DNA of 64,000 nucleotides from Paenibacillus sp. 453mf (GCF_900116105.1 NZ_FPAC01000001.1:112182-176181), one strand, 5' to 3'; positions 26,121 to 35,012 are shown, counted from the stretch's first letter. The notes: generated from the sequence alone by a model not told the origin. Translations and numbers: made by a program.

Positions 26121-27368
26121 TTACAGGTTCAACTGCTGGTCAACAATGGCTTGGGCATTCTCAGCAGCCTTCTCCGGTGTAATTCCTGACATGACTTCCT
26201 GAATCGAGCTTGTTACCGCTTTTTGAATCTCAATATTGGTAATGAGGTAACGAGGCTGGAAACGGGTATTTTTCGTACTCCAGTCACTAATAGCTGTCAG
26301 AGCAGGCGACGTATATTCAATGTCTTTGACAGGAACATCCTGATCCGTTTCGTTAGCTACCTTGCCTGCTGCTTCTGCCGTACTTAGGAATGCAAGGAAT
26401 TTCTTGGCTTCTTCAGGATGCTTCGATTTACTGTTTACGCCAAGCATGAACGTCGTTGTATGAATGCCTTCATATATTGCTTCGTCTGCAGACACTGTGA
26501 TCGGTGCAAGCAGGTTCAGTTCTAGCTCAGGGTTACCTGCAAGAATGGCAGACATGGAATACGAGCCTGTTGCAATCATGGCCGCTTTTTGCTGAGCCAT
26601 AAGGGCGATCGCACCATCCGTGTTTGTTCCTAGCGCACCTTCCTGGAAGTAGCCCTTATCATTTAACTCCTTGAACTGAGCAAGCGTCTTAACCCACCAT
26701 TCATCTGTCAGCTTCGCTTCTCCGGATTCAAGCTTGGCGAAGATTTCTTCATCAGGTGCGTTATTCATCATCATCGGGTTCATAAATTGACCGGGACCGA
26801 TATCTGCTCCAGGGAATGCAATCGGGATAATGCCCTCGCTCTTCAGCTTCTCGCAGAGTGCGAGAAAGCCTTCCCAATCCGTTGGCGGTGTAAGGCCGTA
26901 TTGTTCAAAGAGTCCAGCATTATATACCGGGACATTATAAATCAGGTTGTAAGGAAGAGCATATTGCTTGCCATCCTTTGCACCCGACTCAATGAGGTCC
27001 TGCTTGTAGTTATCTACAAAGGCCTCACCCGTCAGATCGGTGTAAAGTCCAGCTCTCAGAATGGATTCAAACTGGGCTCCGGGGAAGGAAGCGAACACAT
27101 CACCGACCGATCCATCCATTAGCTTGGCTTGGGCTGTCGTTTGATACTGCTCGGAAGGGAAGGTCTGCATGGTCACGTCAATATTAGGATTCTCGCTCTC
27201 GAATTCACTGATAAGCTCGTTCCATACAGCGGCTTCGCTGTTCCAATGGATAAAGCTGATCTTTACTTTACCGCCTTCCGAGCTGCCGTTGTCGCTTCCG
27301 CATGCGCTGACGACCAGAGACAGAGCCAAGGTAATCATAGCCATCGTGGAACGTGTTTTCTTTTTCAT
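26121..27368 (-). CDS. Family-1 ABC solute-binding lipoprotein
   Basis: This is a 415-residue extracellular lipoprotein with the lipobox VSAC (Cys23). The mature start KVKISFIHWNSEAAVWNELISEFESENPNIDV is typical of carbohydrate-binding family 1, and the aromatic-rich segments fit sugar binding. AGGAGG lies upstream. It heads an operon with two permeases. A leader terminator and the shared 22-bp motif lie before it. The substrate is unknown. The link with ssuD suggests a sulfonated sugar; that is only an inference. Confidence 0.9.
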   Translation of the reverse strand: MKKKTRSTMAMITLALSLVVSACGSDNGSSEGGKVKISFIHWNSEAAVWNELISEFESENPNIDVTMQTFPSEQYQTTAQAKLMDGSVGDVFASFPGAQFESILRAGLYTDLTGEAFVDNYKQDLIESGAKDGKQYALPYNLIYNVPVYNAGLFEQYGLTPPTDWEGFLALCEKLKSEGIIPIAFPGADIGPGQFMNPMMMNNAPDEEIFAKLESGEAKLTDEWWVKTLAQFKELNDKGYFQEGALGTNTDGAIALMAQQKAAMIATGSYSMSAILAGNPELELNLLAPITVSADEAIYEGIHTTTFMLGVNSKSKHPEEAKKFLAFLSTAEAAGKVANETDQDVPVKDIEYTSPALTAISDWSTKNTRFQPRYLITNIEIQKAVTSSIQEVMSGITPEKAAENAQAIVDQQLNL

Positions 27369-27398
27369 GAATATGCCTCCTCCGTAGTCTACCTAAAC

Positions 27399-27440
27399 AA
27401 AAAAACGACAGAAGGATAGATCCTCAGTATCCATTGTCGT
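27399..27440 (-). terminator. Leader terminator upstream of the ABC operon
   Basis: On the minus strand ACGACA-at-GGATA pairs with TATCC-ttc-TGTCGT and is followed by seven T residues. It ends 30 bp before the binding-protein start, too near for another promoter. Transcription of the operon must pass through it, so it is a probable attenuator. Confidence 0.75.
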
Positions 27441-27467
27441 AGCATTCATACTTTAAAAAGAACATAA

Positions 27468-27507
27468 ATAACCTACTAATATAACCTACTAATTTAGTTG
27501 GAATAGT
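27468..27507. promoter_or_regulatory. Shared operator-like motif, copy 2, with 13-bp tandem repeat
   Basis: ATAACCTACTAAT occurs twice in perfect tandem (27468-27480 and 27481-27493). The second copy runs into CTACTAAT-TTA-GTTGGAATAGT (27486-27507), the motif also found between ssuD and araC. Direct repeats of this kind fit AraC-family binding. The 348 bp between the ABC operon and the next gene otherwise hold only the leader terminator and AT-rich DNA. Confidence 0.6.
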
Positions 27508-27716
27508 GTGCATTTGCATCATACCATTTCCCTGTACAGTTCAGCAATGTAAATTCGTGTTGTTTAGATTTTGTCATTTTGTGGTTTGCAATGATATTTT
27601 ATCACTTATAATAGAGAAGCTGCAGTACAGCTTTTTATTTGAAGTTACGTTTATTGTAAGAAAGGTACTGTGGGTTTTACAGACGGTTTACCGTAGAGAA
27701 AGAAGGGGGCATTTGA

Positions 27717-29147
27717 GTGTCAGATAAAAATGGAGCAACAAATAGGGGGGAAGTTGTATCCTCCAAATGGGGAGTTTGGTTTAGAAAAAGCATAATATTC
27801 TGCTTAATGTATGTCGTGCTCTCATTCTTTTTCGGGGGAATTGTGGGTGTTCCGGCAGGAAAGCTGCTGTTACATCATCAAGTCCCTGATCTTGGCGTGT
27901 TTCTGATTGCGGCGGTTTATTTCTATTTGATGGTTACCGTGTTTGTGAGTTTTGGTTCGTATGTATCCAGAGATACAGGTGCGTATCCGCGAATAATACT
28001 ACTGTCGATTATACCGCTGCTAGGATTCGCTCTTTATTATTGGGGGCTGGGGATGCAGCTGTCAGATGGAGATGCGAGGGAGCTGTGGAGCTCGTCCTGG
28101 ATGTGGTATTCACTAAACCAATACTGGGCAAATCCAGTCTTGAAAGTATTATCTGCTTATGGTGCGGGGATGACTGCGGTCACGTTAGTTGTGGCGCTTG
28201 TCCCGAGTATTAGTATCATGCTTGGTGTAGTGCTGCAAGGGAGAATTATGGTGGGCGTGAAGAATCGTACTCGAATGCTCGTATGGGGGGCGTTTCCTGT
28301 ACTTGGTGTTCTTGCGCTGCTGATTTCTATGGTAGTTCCAAAGGGCAGCTATACCGTCCATCAGTATCCACGGATTGATGGTGCGACCGCTGCTATTCCT
28401 TTTGCTGAGAAGCTGAAGAGTGAATTAACCGGTGTTAACCAGCTAAGGGCAGCGGACGATACCCGGTTTAACACAACCCATGAGGCCTATCTTAACCTTA
28501 TTGAGGGCCGGGCGGATCTCATCTTTGTGGCAGGCCCTTCTGAAGATGAGATCTCAACAGCAACCAAAAATGGGATAGAGCTCGAACTTCATCCCGTGGG
28601 GAAGGATGCCTTTATTTTTCTCGTAAATCAGAAGAACCCGGTAAACGGCTTGTCTTCCGAGCAGATTCAGGATATTTATGGCGGGTTCATTACGAACTGG
28701 AGTGAGGTTGGAGGTAAGAATGAACCCATTCTGGCCCTGCAGCGAGATGCCAATTCAGGCAGTCAGACTTTTATGGAGCAAGGAGTTATGGCAGATGCCG
28801 TTCTCAGTGAGGTGCCGAAGGAGCAGAAGGTCAGCCTGATGGGAGGCTTGATTGACCGGGTGGCAGCGTACAACAATGAAGAGAATGCTATTGGGTACTC
28901 ATTCCATTATTATGCGAGCGAGATGTATCACCAGGAAGAAGTGAAATTCCTAACGGTGGATGGGGTCATGCCCAATCGAGATACGATCCACTCTGGAGCC
29001 TATCCGTATACGGCTGAGCTGTATGCTGTAACACGGTCGAATCTGCTGCAGGATCATGCCGCACGGAAGATTGTGAAGTGGCTTCAAGGTGAGGAAGGTC
29101 AGCAGATCGTGGAGGAGGGAGGATTTATTGCGGCGGGAGGAAGTTGA
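27717..29147 (+). CDS. Membrane protein with C-terminal PstS-like binding domain
   Basis: The protein has 476 residues. The GTG start has AGAAGGGGGC upstream. About six membrane helices fill residues 20-210. Residues 220-470 form a PBP-like domain related to phosphate-binding PstS: YPRIDGATAAIPFAEKL with the first binding loop, QRDANSGSQTFM with the second, and AIGYSFHYYASEM. This domain is normally a free lipoprotein next to pstCAB. Here it is fused to a membrane bundle and no pst genes are near, so sensing rather than import is likely. Key Ser/Thr/Arg phosphate ligands look present but cannot be confirmed by eye. Confidence 0.8.
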   Translation: MSDKNGATNRGEVVSSKWGVWFRKSIIFCLMYVVLSFFFGGIVGVPAGKLLLHHQVPDLGVFLIAAVYFYLMVTVFVSFGSYVSRDTGAYPRIILLSIIPLLGFALYYWGLGMQLSDGDARELWSSSWMWYSLNQYWANPVLKVLSAYGAGMTAVTLVVALVPSISIMLGVVLQGRIMVGVKNRTRMLVWGAFPVLGVLALLISMVVPKGSYTVHQYPRIDGATAAIPFAEKLKSELTGVNQLRAADDTRFNTTHEAYLNLIEGRADLIFVAGPSEDEISTATKNGIELELHPVGKDAFIFLVNQKNPVNGLSSEQIQDIYGGFITNWSEVGGKNEPILALQRDANSGSQTFMEQGVMADAVLSEVPKEQKVSLMGGLIDRVAAYNNEENAIGYSFHYYASEMYHQEEVKFLTVDGVMPNRDTIHSGAYPYTAELYAVTRSNLLQDHAARKIVKWLQGEEGQQIVEEGGFIAAGGS

Positions 29148-29180
29148 GTAAGTGACGGGCAGTTTGATGGGTGCTGAGAA

Positions 29181-29288
29181 GCGTGAAAGGCGTAAAAGGC
29201 GTAAAAGGCGTAAAAGACGTAAAGAGCGTAAAACGCGTGAAGAGATAGAAGAGCTTGAAGAGCTTAAAGAGTGTTAAAAGCGTTAAAA
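29181..29288 (+). repeat. 9-bp tandem repeat (GCGTAAAAG type)
   Basis: About twelve units of nine bases; the first four are near perfect (GCGTAAAAG), later ones drift to GCTTGAAGA and GTGTTAAAA. Because the period is three codons, a reading frame stays open: an ATG at 29167 would give a 36-residue peptide with a basic RRK-repeat half and an acidic EEIEELEELKE half. It has no good ribosome site. Confidence 0.85.
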
Positions 29289-29294
29289 GCTTAG

Positions 29295-30432
29295 GCTGGC
29301 TCATGGTTGCTGCGTGTGCGAAAGTATCGTCCGATCGTTCTTGTCCGGGAATGGCATAGGATTGAAGAGTTAACAAAGGAAGCCATTCCCGTACAAATAC
29401 GAACGCTAACGCTTCTCCCGATTACTTTTCGCTCTCTCCGCAAGGGGAGCCAGCCCAGGCCCGTCCCGTCCTCATCTTCGATTGGGAAGGGCAGCTTGGA
29501 GAAGTCCGGCATATGAAGAAGCCGGACACTCTTGGGTGTGATGGTAATGCTACGAAGTATAGAGCTAGTAGGCTGGCTCATGGTTGCTGCGTGTGCGAAA
29601 GTATCGTCGATCGTTCTTGTCCGGGAATGGCATAGGATTGAAGAGTTAAACAAAGAAGCCATTCCTGGACAAATACGAGCGCTACGCTTCTCCCGATTAC
29701 TTTTCGCTCCCTCCGCAAGGGGAGCCAGCCCAGACCCGTCCCTTCCTCATCTTCGATTGGAAGGGCAGCATGGAGAAGTCCGGCGTGTGAAGAAGCCGGA
29801 CACTCTTGGGTGTTAGGGGAGTGCTTCGGAGTAAAGAACATTTAGCTGGCTCATGGTTGCTGCGTGTGCGAAAGTATCGTCCGATCGTTCTTGTCCGGGA
29901 ATGGCATAGAATTGAAGAGGTAACAAGGAAGCCATTCCCGGACAAATACGAGCGCTAACGCTTCTCCCGATTACTTTTCGCTCCCTCCGCAAGGGGAGCC
30001 AGCCCAGGCCCGTCCCTTCCTCATCTTCGATTGGGAAGGGGCAGCATGGAGAAGTCCGGCGTGTGAAGAAGCCGGACACTCTGGGTGTGATGGTAATGCT
30101 ACGAAGTATAGAGCTAGTAGGCTGGCTCATGGTTGCTGCGTGTGCGAAAGTATCGTCGATCGTTCTTGTCCGGGAATGGCATAGAATTGAAGAGGTAACA
30201 AGGAAGCCATTCCCGTACAAATACGAACGCTAACGCTTCTCCCGATTACTTTTCGCTCCCTACGCAAGGGGAGCCAGCCCAGACCCGTCCCTTCCTCATC
30301 TTCGATTGGGAAGGGGCAGCTTGGAGAAGTCCGGCGTGTGAAGAAGCCGGACACTCTTGGGTGTTAGGGGAGTGCTTCGGAGTAAAGAACATTTAGCTGG
30401 CTCATGGTTGCTGCGTGTGCGAAAGTATCGTC
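29295..30432 (+). repeat. Array of ~275-bp tandem repeats (A-B-A-B plus partial)
   Basis: Units begin at 29295, 29572, 29845, 30121 and 30396 (GCTGGCTCATGGTTGCTGCG each time), a spacing of 273-277 bp. The tails alternate: units 1 and 3 end TGATGGTAATGCTACGAAG..., units 2 and 4 end TTAGGGGAGTGCTTCGGAG.... So an A-B dimer of about 550 bp was duplicated. Each unit can fold: GGGAATGGC with GCCATTCCC, CTCC-GCAA-GGGGAG, and GTCCGGC with GCCGGAC. The fifth unit breaks off after about 37 bp. No credible gene lies inside. Confidence 0.93.
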
Positions 30433-30493
30433 CTAGCGATACGCTTCTAACGAAATATGTCACTCTATTAACAAATCTAGATGGGAGAACGAA

Positions 30494-30736
30494 ATGGAAT
30501 ACTGGGAGTATTATGAAGAGGGGCTTCGTTCATACCTGTGAACGTCCAGATATTGTTTTGGACGAGATTGTGCAGTGCAGGATTATAATAATAGATTCCC
30601 TGATTCGAAGGATAAATTAATTTCTATCGACGTGTGTGAATGGACGCCAGATCCAGAATTCAGAGCTTTTGGTTTATTTTTTGATAGAGCTAAGTTCTAC
30701 ACAGATAAAGGTTACAATATCGATCATTCCTATTAG
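30494..30736 (+). pseudogene. Decayed gene remnant
   Basis: A 15-codon stretch (MEYWEYYEEGLRSYL, stop) is followed in another frame by about 60 codons ending DRAKFYTDKGYNIDHSY at 30736. The composition looks coding, but the frame is broken and no family could be assigned. It lies right after the tandem array, whose expansion may have disrupted it. Confidence 0.35.
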
Positions 30737-30778
30737 AAAGATTTGGCGTACAAAAATAACTGTAAGGCAGGTAACCAT

Positions 30779-30973
30779 ATGAAACTGGAGCGGCTGATCT
30801 CGATCATTTACAAGCTGCTGAATCACGAAATTTTGTCAGCTTCCACGCTGGCTGAAGAGTTTGAAGTCTCCCCAAGGACCATTTATCGGGATATTGATGC
30901 GATCTGTGCGGCAGGCTTCCCGGTCGTATCCTATCAAGGGACTAATGGCGGATATGGCATGATGGAAGGATAA
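30779..30973 (+). pseudogene. Truncated YafY/WYL-type regulator (HTH only)
   Basis: The start at 30779 has GGCAGGTAA upstream. The 64 residues are the DeoR-like winged helix of YafY regulators (LISIIYKLLNHEILSASTLAEEFEVSPRTIYRDIDAICAAGFPV, ending GGYGMMEG). The WYL ligand-binding domain of about 200 residues is missing. About 80 bp of AT-rich DNA separate it from the next terminator. It is most likely a deletion remnant. Confidence 0.75.
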
Positions 30974-31056
30974 CGGGCGACTACTAGATTATTAGATTGT
31001 ACGGATGCTTATTATATGAAGCAGCAATACAAGATCCTTACCTTTTTCTAAAAATG

Positions 31057-31101
31057 AATAAGCCTGAGCCAACGATATATTTGGCCTCAGGCTTATTTGT
31101 T
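31057..31101. terminator. Bidirectional terminator
   Basis: AATAAGCCTGAG pairs perfectly with CTCAGGCTTATT (extended by GCC/GGC) and has A and T tracts at its ends. It ends at the stop codon of the leftward AEC gene. Confidence 0.85.
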
Positions 31102-32025
31102 TTATGCGAATGATTTAGCTAATGCGATAAGTCCGATCAGAGTGATGATATTAAACAATGTAGAGATAAGCACGGTCTGTGCTGCAAAATCCGGTTCGTT
31201 CTGATATTCTTCCGCCAGAATGGAAGAGTTAACGCCTGTTGGCATTCCAGAAGCAATAATTAATGCCTGAGCCGTAATGCCTTCTAGTCCAAGCGCAAAT
31301 ACCAGTGTGATACCGATGGCAGGACCCGCAAGCAGACGGATAATCATGCTGATGTATACGCTGAGTCTGCCAAACCGGAGTGGATATTTCATAATCTGTG
31401 CTCCAAGCGTCAGGAGCGCAACGGCTACCATGGAATCTTTGGCATAATCGAGCGGCATGGAGAGAAAGGTGGGCAGCGGTGCATCAAGTACGTTCCACAG
31501 GATTCCGAGCAGAAGCGCGTAAGGAACTGGCATTTTTAAGAAACCAATGATGACACTTCGATAATTCCCTTTTAGCTTTGCCCCTTGAATGGACAGTACC
31601 CCGTATGTAAAGGTCAGGAGGCTTTGCATCGACATAATGAAGGCCTGAACCGATGCAGCCATAGGATCTCCCTTGAACACGAGCGCACTAATAGGCATTC
31701 CGTAGTTTCCGGCATTATCCAGCATGATACTGTTGTTGAATGCAGCCTTCATGCCTTTGCTGAATTTAAACGATTTGGAAACGATGGACCCCATAATATA
31801 TAAAATGAATGCATAGAAAAAATAGAATAGAACGATGGTACCGAGCAGCTTTCCGGACATTTCGGATAGATACATGCTCATAAACACGGCTGCAGGTGTA
31901 ATAAAATAAAAATTAATCTTCGAAAGTGTGTAGAGATCGAGATTGAACGCACGCTGCATCAGTGACCCGACTGCAATCAACACAAATACAGGCAGGACCA
32001 CTTCCAGCAAGATGTCAGCAATCAT
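31102..32025 (-). CDS. AEC-family (auxin efflux carrier type) membrane transporter
   Basis: The 307-residue protein has ten membrane helices in two halves. Family segments include LPVFVLIAVGSLMQRA at the start, NAGNYGMPISALVFKG, and ASGMPTGVNSSILAEEY near the end. Members export organic acids or other anions such as malate. AGAAAGAAG lies upstream of the ATG. It has no operon partner and the substrate is unknown. Confidence 0.88.
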   Translation of the reverse strand: MIADILLEVVLPVFVLIAVGSLMQRAFNLDLYTLSKINFYFITPAAVFMSMYLSEMSGKLLGTIVLFYFFYAFILYIMGSIVSKSFKFSKGMKAAFNNSIMLDNAGNYGMPISALVFKGDPMAASVQAFIMSMQSLLTFTYGVLSIQGAKLKGNYRSVIIGFLKMPVPYALLLGILWNVLDAPLPTFLSMPLDYAKDSMVAVALLTLGAQIMKYPLRFGRLSVYISMIIRLLAGPAIGITLVFALGLEGITAQALIIASGMPTGVNSSILAEEYQNEPDFAAQTVLISTLFNIITLIGLIALAKSFA

Positions 32026-32156
32026 GAAGTTTTCAGCTTCTTTCTATCAAGTTATGTAACATTTCTGAATGTTTTCAAACACTCGTAACATTATAGCACT
32101 TTAGCGAAGCTGTGGAGACGTAAGTTTAATTCTTTTTCTGTTCTCATATGCCTGCA

Positions 32157-32984
32157 TTATAATTTATTGGTTTCTTCGATCAAGCTTTGAAGCTTCGCGG
32201 CTGCAAGCGCCAGCTGATGTGGATCTGGGGAGAGCAGCTCTACAATCTCATCTACACGCTGTTTATAATGAGCAGGCTTCAAGTCAAAATCCTCAATCAT
32301 CTGCACGGCCCGCTTCTCATTGATGCAATGCTCTTCATTAATCGCAAATAGAATCTGGTTCAAGCAGGAGAGGCTCCGGAAGACGTGACCCATCACATAA
32401 TAGCTGTCGTCTTTAGCAGCATACTTATGGACAAACGTATGAGAGAATGAGGCTTCGAATGAAAAATAATCAATCATGCTCTGCTTATAAACTGTTGGAT
32501 ATGGAATTATTTTTTGTTTAATCGAAGCTAATCGTTGCTCTGGGTCGTGTAATACGTGGGAAATAGCCAATTCACCCAGATACATCCCATTGATGTAAGC
32601 ATGAGGGTGACCAGGCTGATAGTTCGCGTTGATTTTGCCAGCAAGACAATCCTGAATCACTTGCTCCACTCGTTCCATATCTCTTAGAATCAAATCGACA
32701 GGACAGCCATCAACAACAAACCAGCCTCCTGCATTGACCCATGGTCCCCAGCCTCCAATCGGCGTAATGGGATGGTCAACGGGCTCTTCATTTAGATCCT
32801 TTACAGCCTTATTGATCTCATCAATGCTAAATTCTGACTGCAAATCATAATAAATGCCGATATCTATATCCGAATCCGTATGATGGGTTCCTCTCGCACG
32901 GGAGCCGCCGAGAACGATACCTACGATGCCAGGAACATGGGATAGAAGGGTTGTAACCTTATTCAGAATCGAAGTTATTTCCAT
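32157..32984 (-). CDS. Nucleotidyltransferase-domain protein
   Basis: The start at 32984 (MEITSILNKV) is chosen for its GGAGG; an upstream ATG overlaps that site. The 275-residue protein has the polymerase-beta-type motif GGSRARGTHHTDSDIDIGIY, with the two metal-binding aspartates, and a third acidic site in CPVDLILRD. The C-terminal part is helical, as in kanamycin/streptomycin nucleotidyltransferases and stand-alone relatives. It may modify an aminoglycoside or another small molecule. Confidence 0.85.
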   Translation of the reverse strand: MEITSILNKVTTLLSHVPGIVGIVLGGSRARGTHHTDSDIDIGIYYDLQSEFSIDEINKAVKDLNEEPVDHPITPIGGWGPWVNAGGWFVVDGCPVDLILRDMERVEQVIQDCLAGKINANYQPGHPHAYINGMYLGELAISHVLHDPEQRLASIKQKIIPYPTVYKQSMIDYFSFEASFSHTFVHKYAAKDDSYYVMGHVFRSLSCLNQILFAINEEHCINEKRAVQMIEDFDLKPAHYKQRVDEIVELLSPDPHQLALAAAKLQSLIEETNKL

Positions 32985-33253
32985 TTGACCGAGCCTCCAT
33001 TTCAATTATTTTATTTGTGGTCAATGTGTCAGGTACAGCGATTGTAGTTTGAATGGGAGTGATCATTACGATAATAAGATGTAGAGATGACTGCCTTCTC
33101 CTGTTTCGTTACATGGGTATAAGGAAATGGTGGGAACCTGGGTTCTTGTATCATCGTTCGGGTAGTGTATTATAGAATTTACTTTACCAAATAATTGGAC
33201 CGACGATCTACTAGAGATCAATGTATAATTTTTAGCTAAGGAGCTTGTTATAT

Positions 33254-33769
33254 ATGGAGGCAATTCTAGATCACTTGGAGCCTGGGCTTCAGATCGTATT
33301 TATCGGCTTTAATCCAAGCATACGTTCAGGGGAGACCGGACATCATTATGCAAACCCGCGGAACAATTTTTACCGGATTCTTTATCAGGCAGGTCTGACA
33401 CCTCGTCTGTATCAAGCACAGGAAGATCAGGATTTGTTGAAGCTGGGTTACGGGTTTACCAATATCGTAGCAAGACCGACGAAAGGCATTGAAGATATTA
33501 CGAAGAAGGAGTATGCAGAAGGCAGAATTCTTCTGAAGAATAAGCTGGAAAAATACAGACCAGAAGTCGCCTGCTTCGTCGGCAAGGGTGTATATGCCCA
33601 GTATGCCAAAAAAACAAAGGCGGATTGGGGATTTCAGCCGGAGCCTTTTCTCACAGGCATGCACGAATTTGTGGCCCCTTCCTCCAGTGGGCTGGTTCGA
33701 ATGCCAATGACAGAAATTATTGATATCTACAAGCAGCTTAGTGATTATATTCATCGGGAGCGGAGCTGA
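33254..33769 (+). CDS. mug: Mismatch-specific uracil/thymine DNA glycosylase
   Basis: The start at 33254 has AAGGAG 9 bp upstream. The 171-residue protein matches Mug/TDG: motif 1 GFNPSIRSGETGHHYANPRNNFYR carries the catalytic asparagine, and TNIVARPT follows. Motif 2 region is LTGMHEFVAPSSSGLVRMPM. It removes uracil or thymine from G mismatches and ethenocytosine. It is a single gene with its own terminator. Confidence 0.93.
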   Translation: MEAILDHLEPGLQIVFIGFNPSIRSGETGHHYANPRNNFYRILYQAGLTPRLYQAQEDQDLLKLGYGFTNIVARPTKGIEDITKKEYAEGRILLKNKLEKYRPEVACFVGKGVYAQYAKKTKADWGFQPEPFLTGMHEFVAPSSSGLVRMPMTEIIDIYKQLSDYIHRERS

Positions 33770-33773
33770 AAGG

Positions 33774-33797
33774 AGGCATCCTGCAGGATGTCTTTTT
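33774..33797 (+). terminator. Terminator of mug
   Basis: AGGCATCC-TGCA-GGATGTCT hairpin with one wobble pair, followed by TTTTT, just after the stop codon. Confidence 0.8.
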
Positions 33798-33992
33798 AGG
33801 TTTGTAGCAGTGTAGCTGTAAGTATGTATGTATTTGGAACCTTGGTCATAAAACGGAAATGAAAAATTGAGCAGGATAAAAGGGAAACGAAGACTAATGT
33901 CGAAATACAGTCTTGATTGAAAAAATGATATTCTCATTGAAGTATAAAAAACGGAGCAAACGCCCGGTTATAATCTAGCGGAGGTGGATAAC

Positions 33993-35012
33993 ATGAAAGC
34001 GCTTTTTATTGGAGGCACGGGTACCATTAGTTCTGCGATCACTCGTCAGCTGCTCGAACAAGGATGTGAGCTGTATCTGCTCAATCGAGGGAATCGGAAT
34101 GAAGCCTTTGCAGCAGGAGCCACTGTTCTGCAAGGGGATATTAATGATGAAGAACAGGTTGCTAGGCTCATTTCGGATCTGCAGTTTGATGTCGTGGCGG
34201 ATTTTATTGCATTTCATCCATCGCATGTGGAGCGGGATTACCGCTTGTTTAAGGACAAAACCAAACAGTATATGTTTATCAGCTCAGCCTCAGCATATCA
34301 GACACCCTTATCGGACTATCGCATTACAGAAGGAACTCCACTGTCAAATCCGTATTGGGAGTATTCCAGGAACAAGATTGCGTGTGAAGAGTATCTAACC
34401 AAGCAGTATCGGGATCATGGATTTCCGATAACCATCGTCAGACCAAGCCACACGTACGATGAAAGATCAATTCCGCTTGGCGTTCATGGCAGCGGAGGTT
34501 CATGGCAGGTTGCGAAACGCATGCTTGAGAATAAGCCTGTTATAATCCATGGAGACGGTACATCCCTCTGGACGATGACCCATAATCGCGATTTTGCCAA
34601 GGGCTTTATCGGTCTGATGGGAAATATTCATGCCATCGGAGAAGCTGTGCATATTACCTCGGATGAGAGTGTGACTTGGAATCAGATCTATGAAATCATT
34701 GCCGACAGCCTCGGTGTGAAGCTGAATGCCGTTCATGTGGCGTCGGAGTTTCTTGATGCGTGCAGCACCCAGGACTTTAGAGGAAGTCTGCTCGGAGATA
34801 AAGCCAACTCCGTCGTGTTTGATAATTCCAAGCTTAAGCGGCTGGTCCCTGATTATGTGGCTGCGACTCGGCTTGATCAAGGAATTAAAGAAACGGTTCA
34901 ACACATACTTGCACATCCAGAATTGCAAAAAGAGGATAAGGAATTTGATATTTGGTGCGATAAAGTAATTCAGGCGATTGAGGCGGCTGAAAATATACTC
35001 GTGGAAAAATAA
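33993..35012 (+). CDS. NAD-dependent epimerase/dehydratase-like protein
   Basis: The start at 33993 (MKALFIGGTGTISS) is set by GGAGGT 8 bp upstream. The 339-residue extended short-chain dehydrogenase has the GGTGTIS dinucleotide motif and the catalytic region SSASAYQTP...YWEYSRNKIACEEY, although the usual YxxxK reads YSRNK. It resembles the NAD-dependent epimerases of the isoflavone-reductase/CSP41 group. The sugar or ligand is unknown. A structured repeat copy begins directly after the stop codon. Confidence 0.85.
   Translation: MKALFIGGTGTISSAITRQLLEQGCELYLLNRGNRNEAFAAGATVLQGDINDEEQVARLISDLQFDVVADFIAFHPSHVERDYRLFKDKTKQYMFISSASAYQTPLSDYRITEGTPLSNPYWEYSRNKIACEEYLTKQYRDHGFPITIVRPSHTYDERSIPLGVHGSGGSWQVAKRMLENKPVIIHGDGTSLWTMTHNRDFAKGFIGLMGNIHAIGEAVHITSDESVTWNQIYEIIADSLGVKLNAVHVASEFLDACSTQDFRGSLLGDKANSVVFDNSKLKRLVPDYVAATRLDQGIKETVQHILAHPELQKEDKEFDIWCDKVIQAIEAAENILVEK

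Noticed and set aside
29291..30354. Several leftward frames of 75-135 codons in the tandem array with repeated peptides such as SSILCHSRTRT
   Set aside because: They are frames kept open by near-identical repeat units; there are no ribosome sites and no family resemblance, and frames break at unit length changes.
29295..30432. CRISPR array
   Set aside because: The period is about 275 bp with no short repeat/unique spacer pattern and no cas genes.
33993..34012. cre-like TGAAAGCGCTTTTT
   Set aside because: It is the coding start of the epimerase gene (MKALF) and lacks the closing CA of the consensus.
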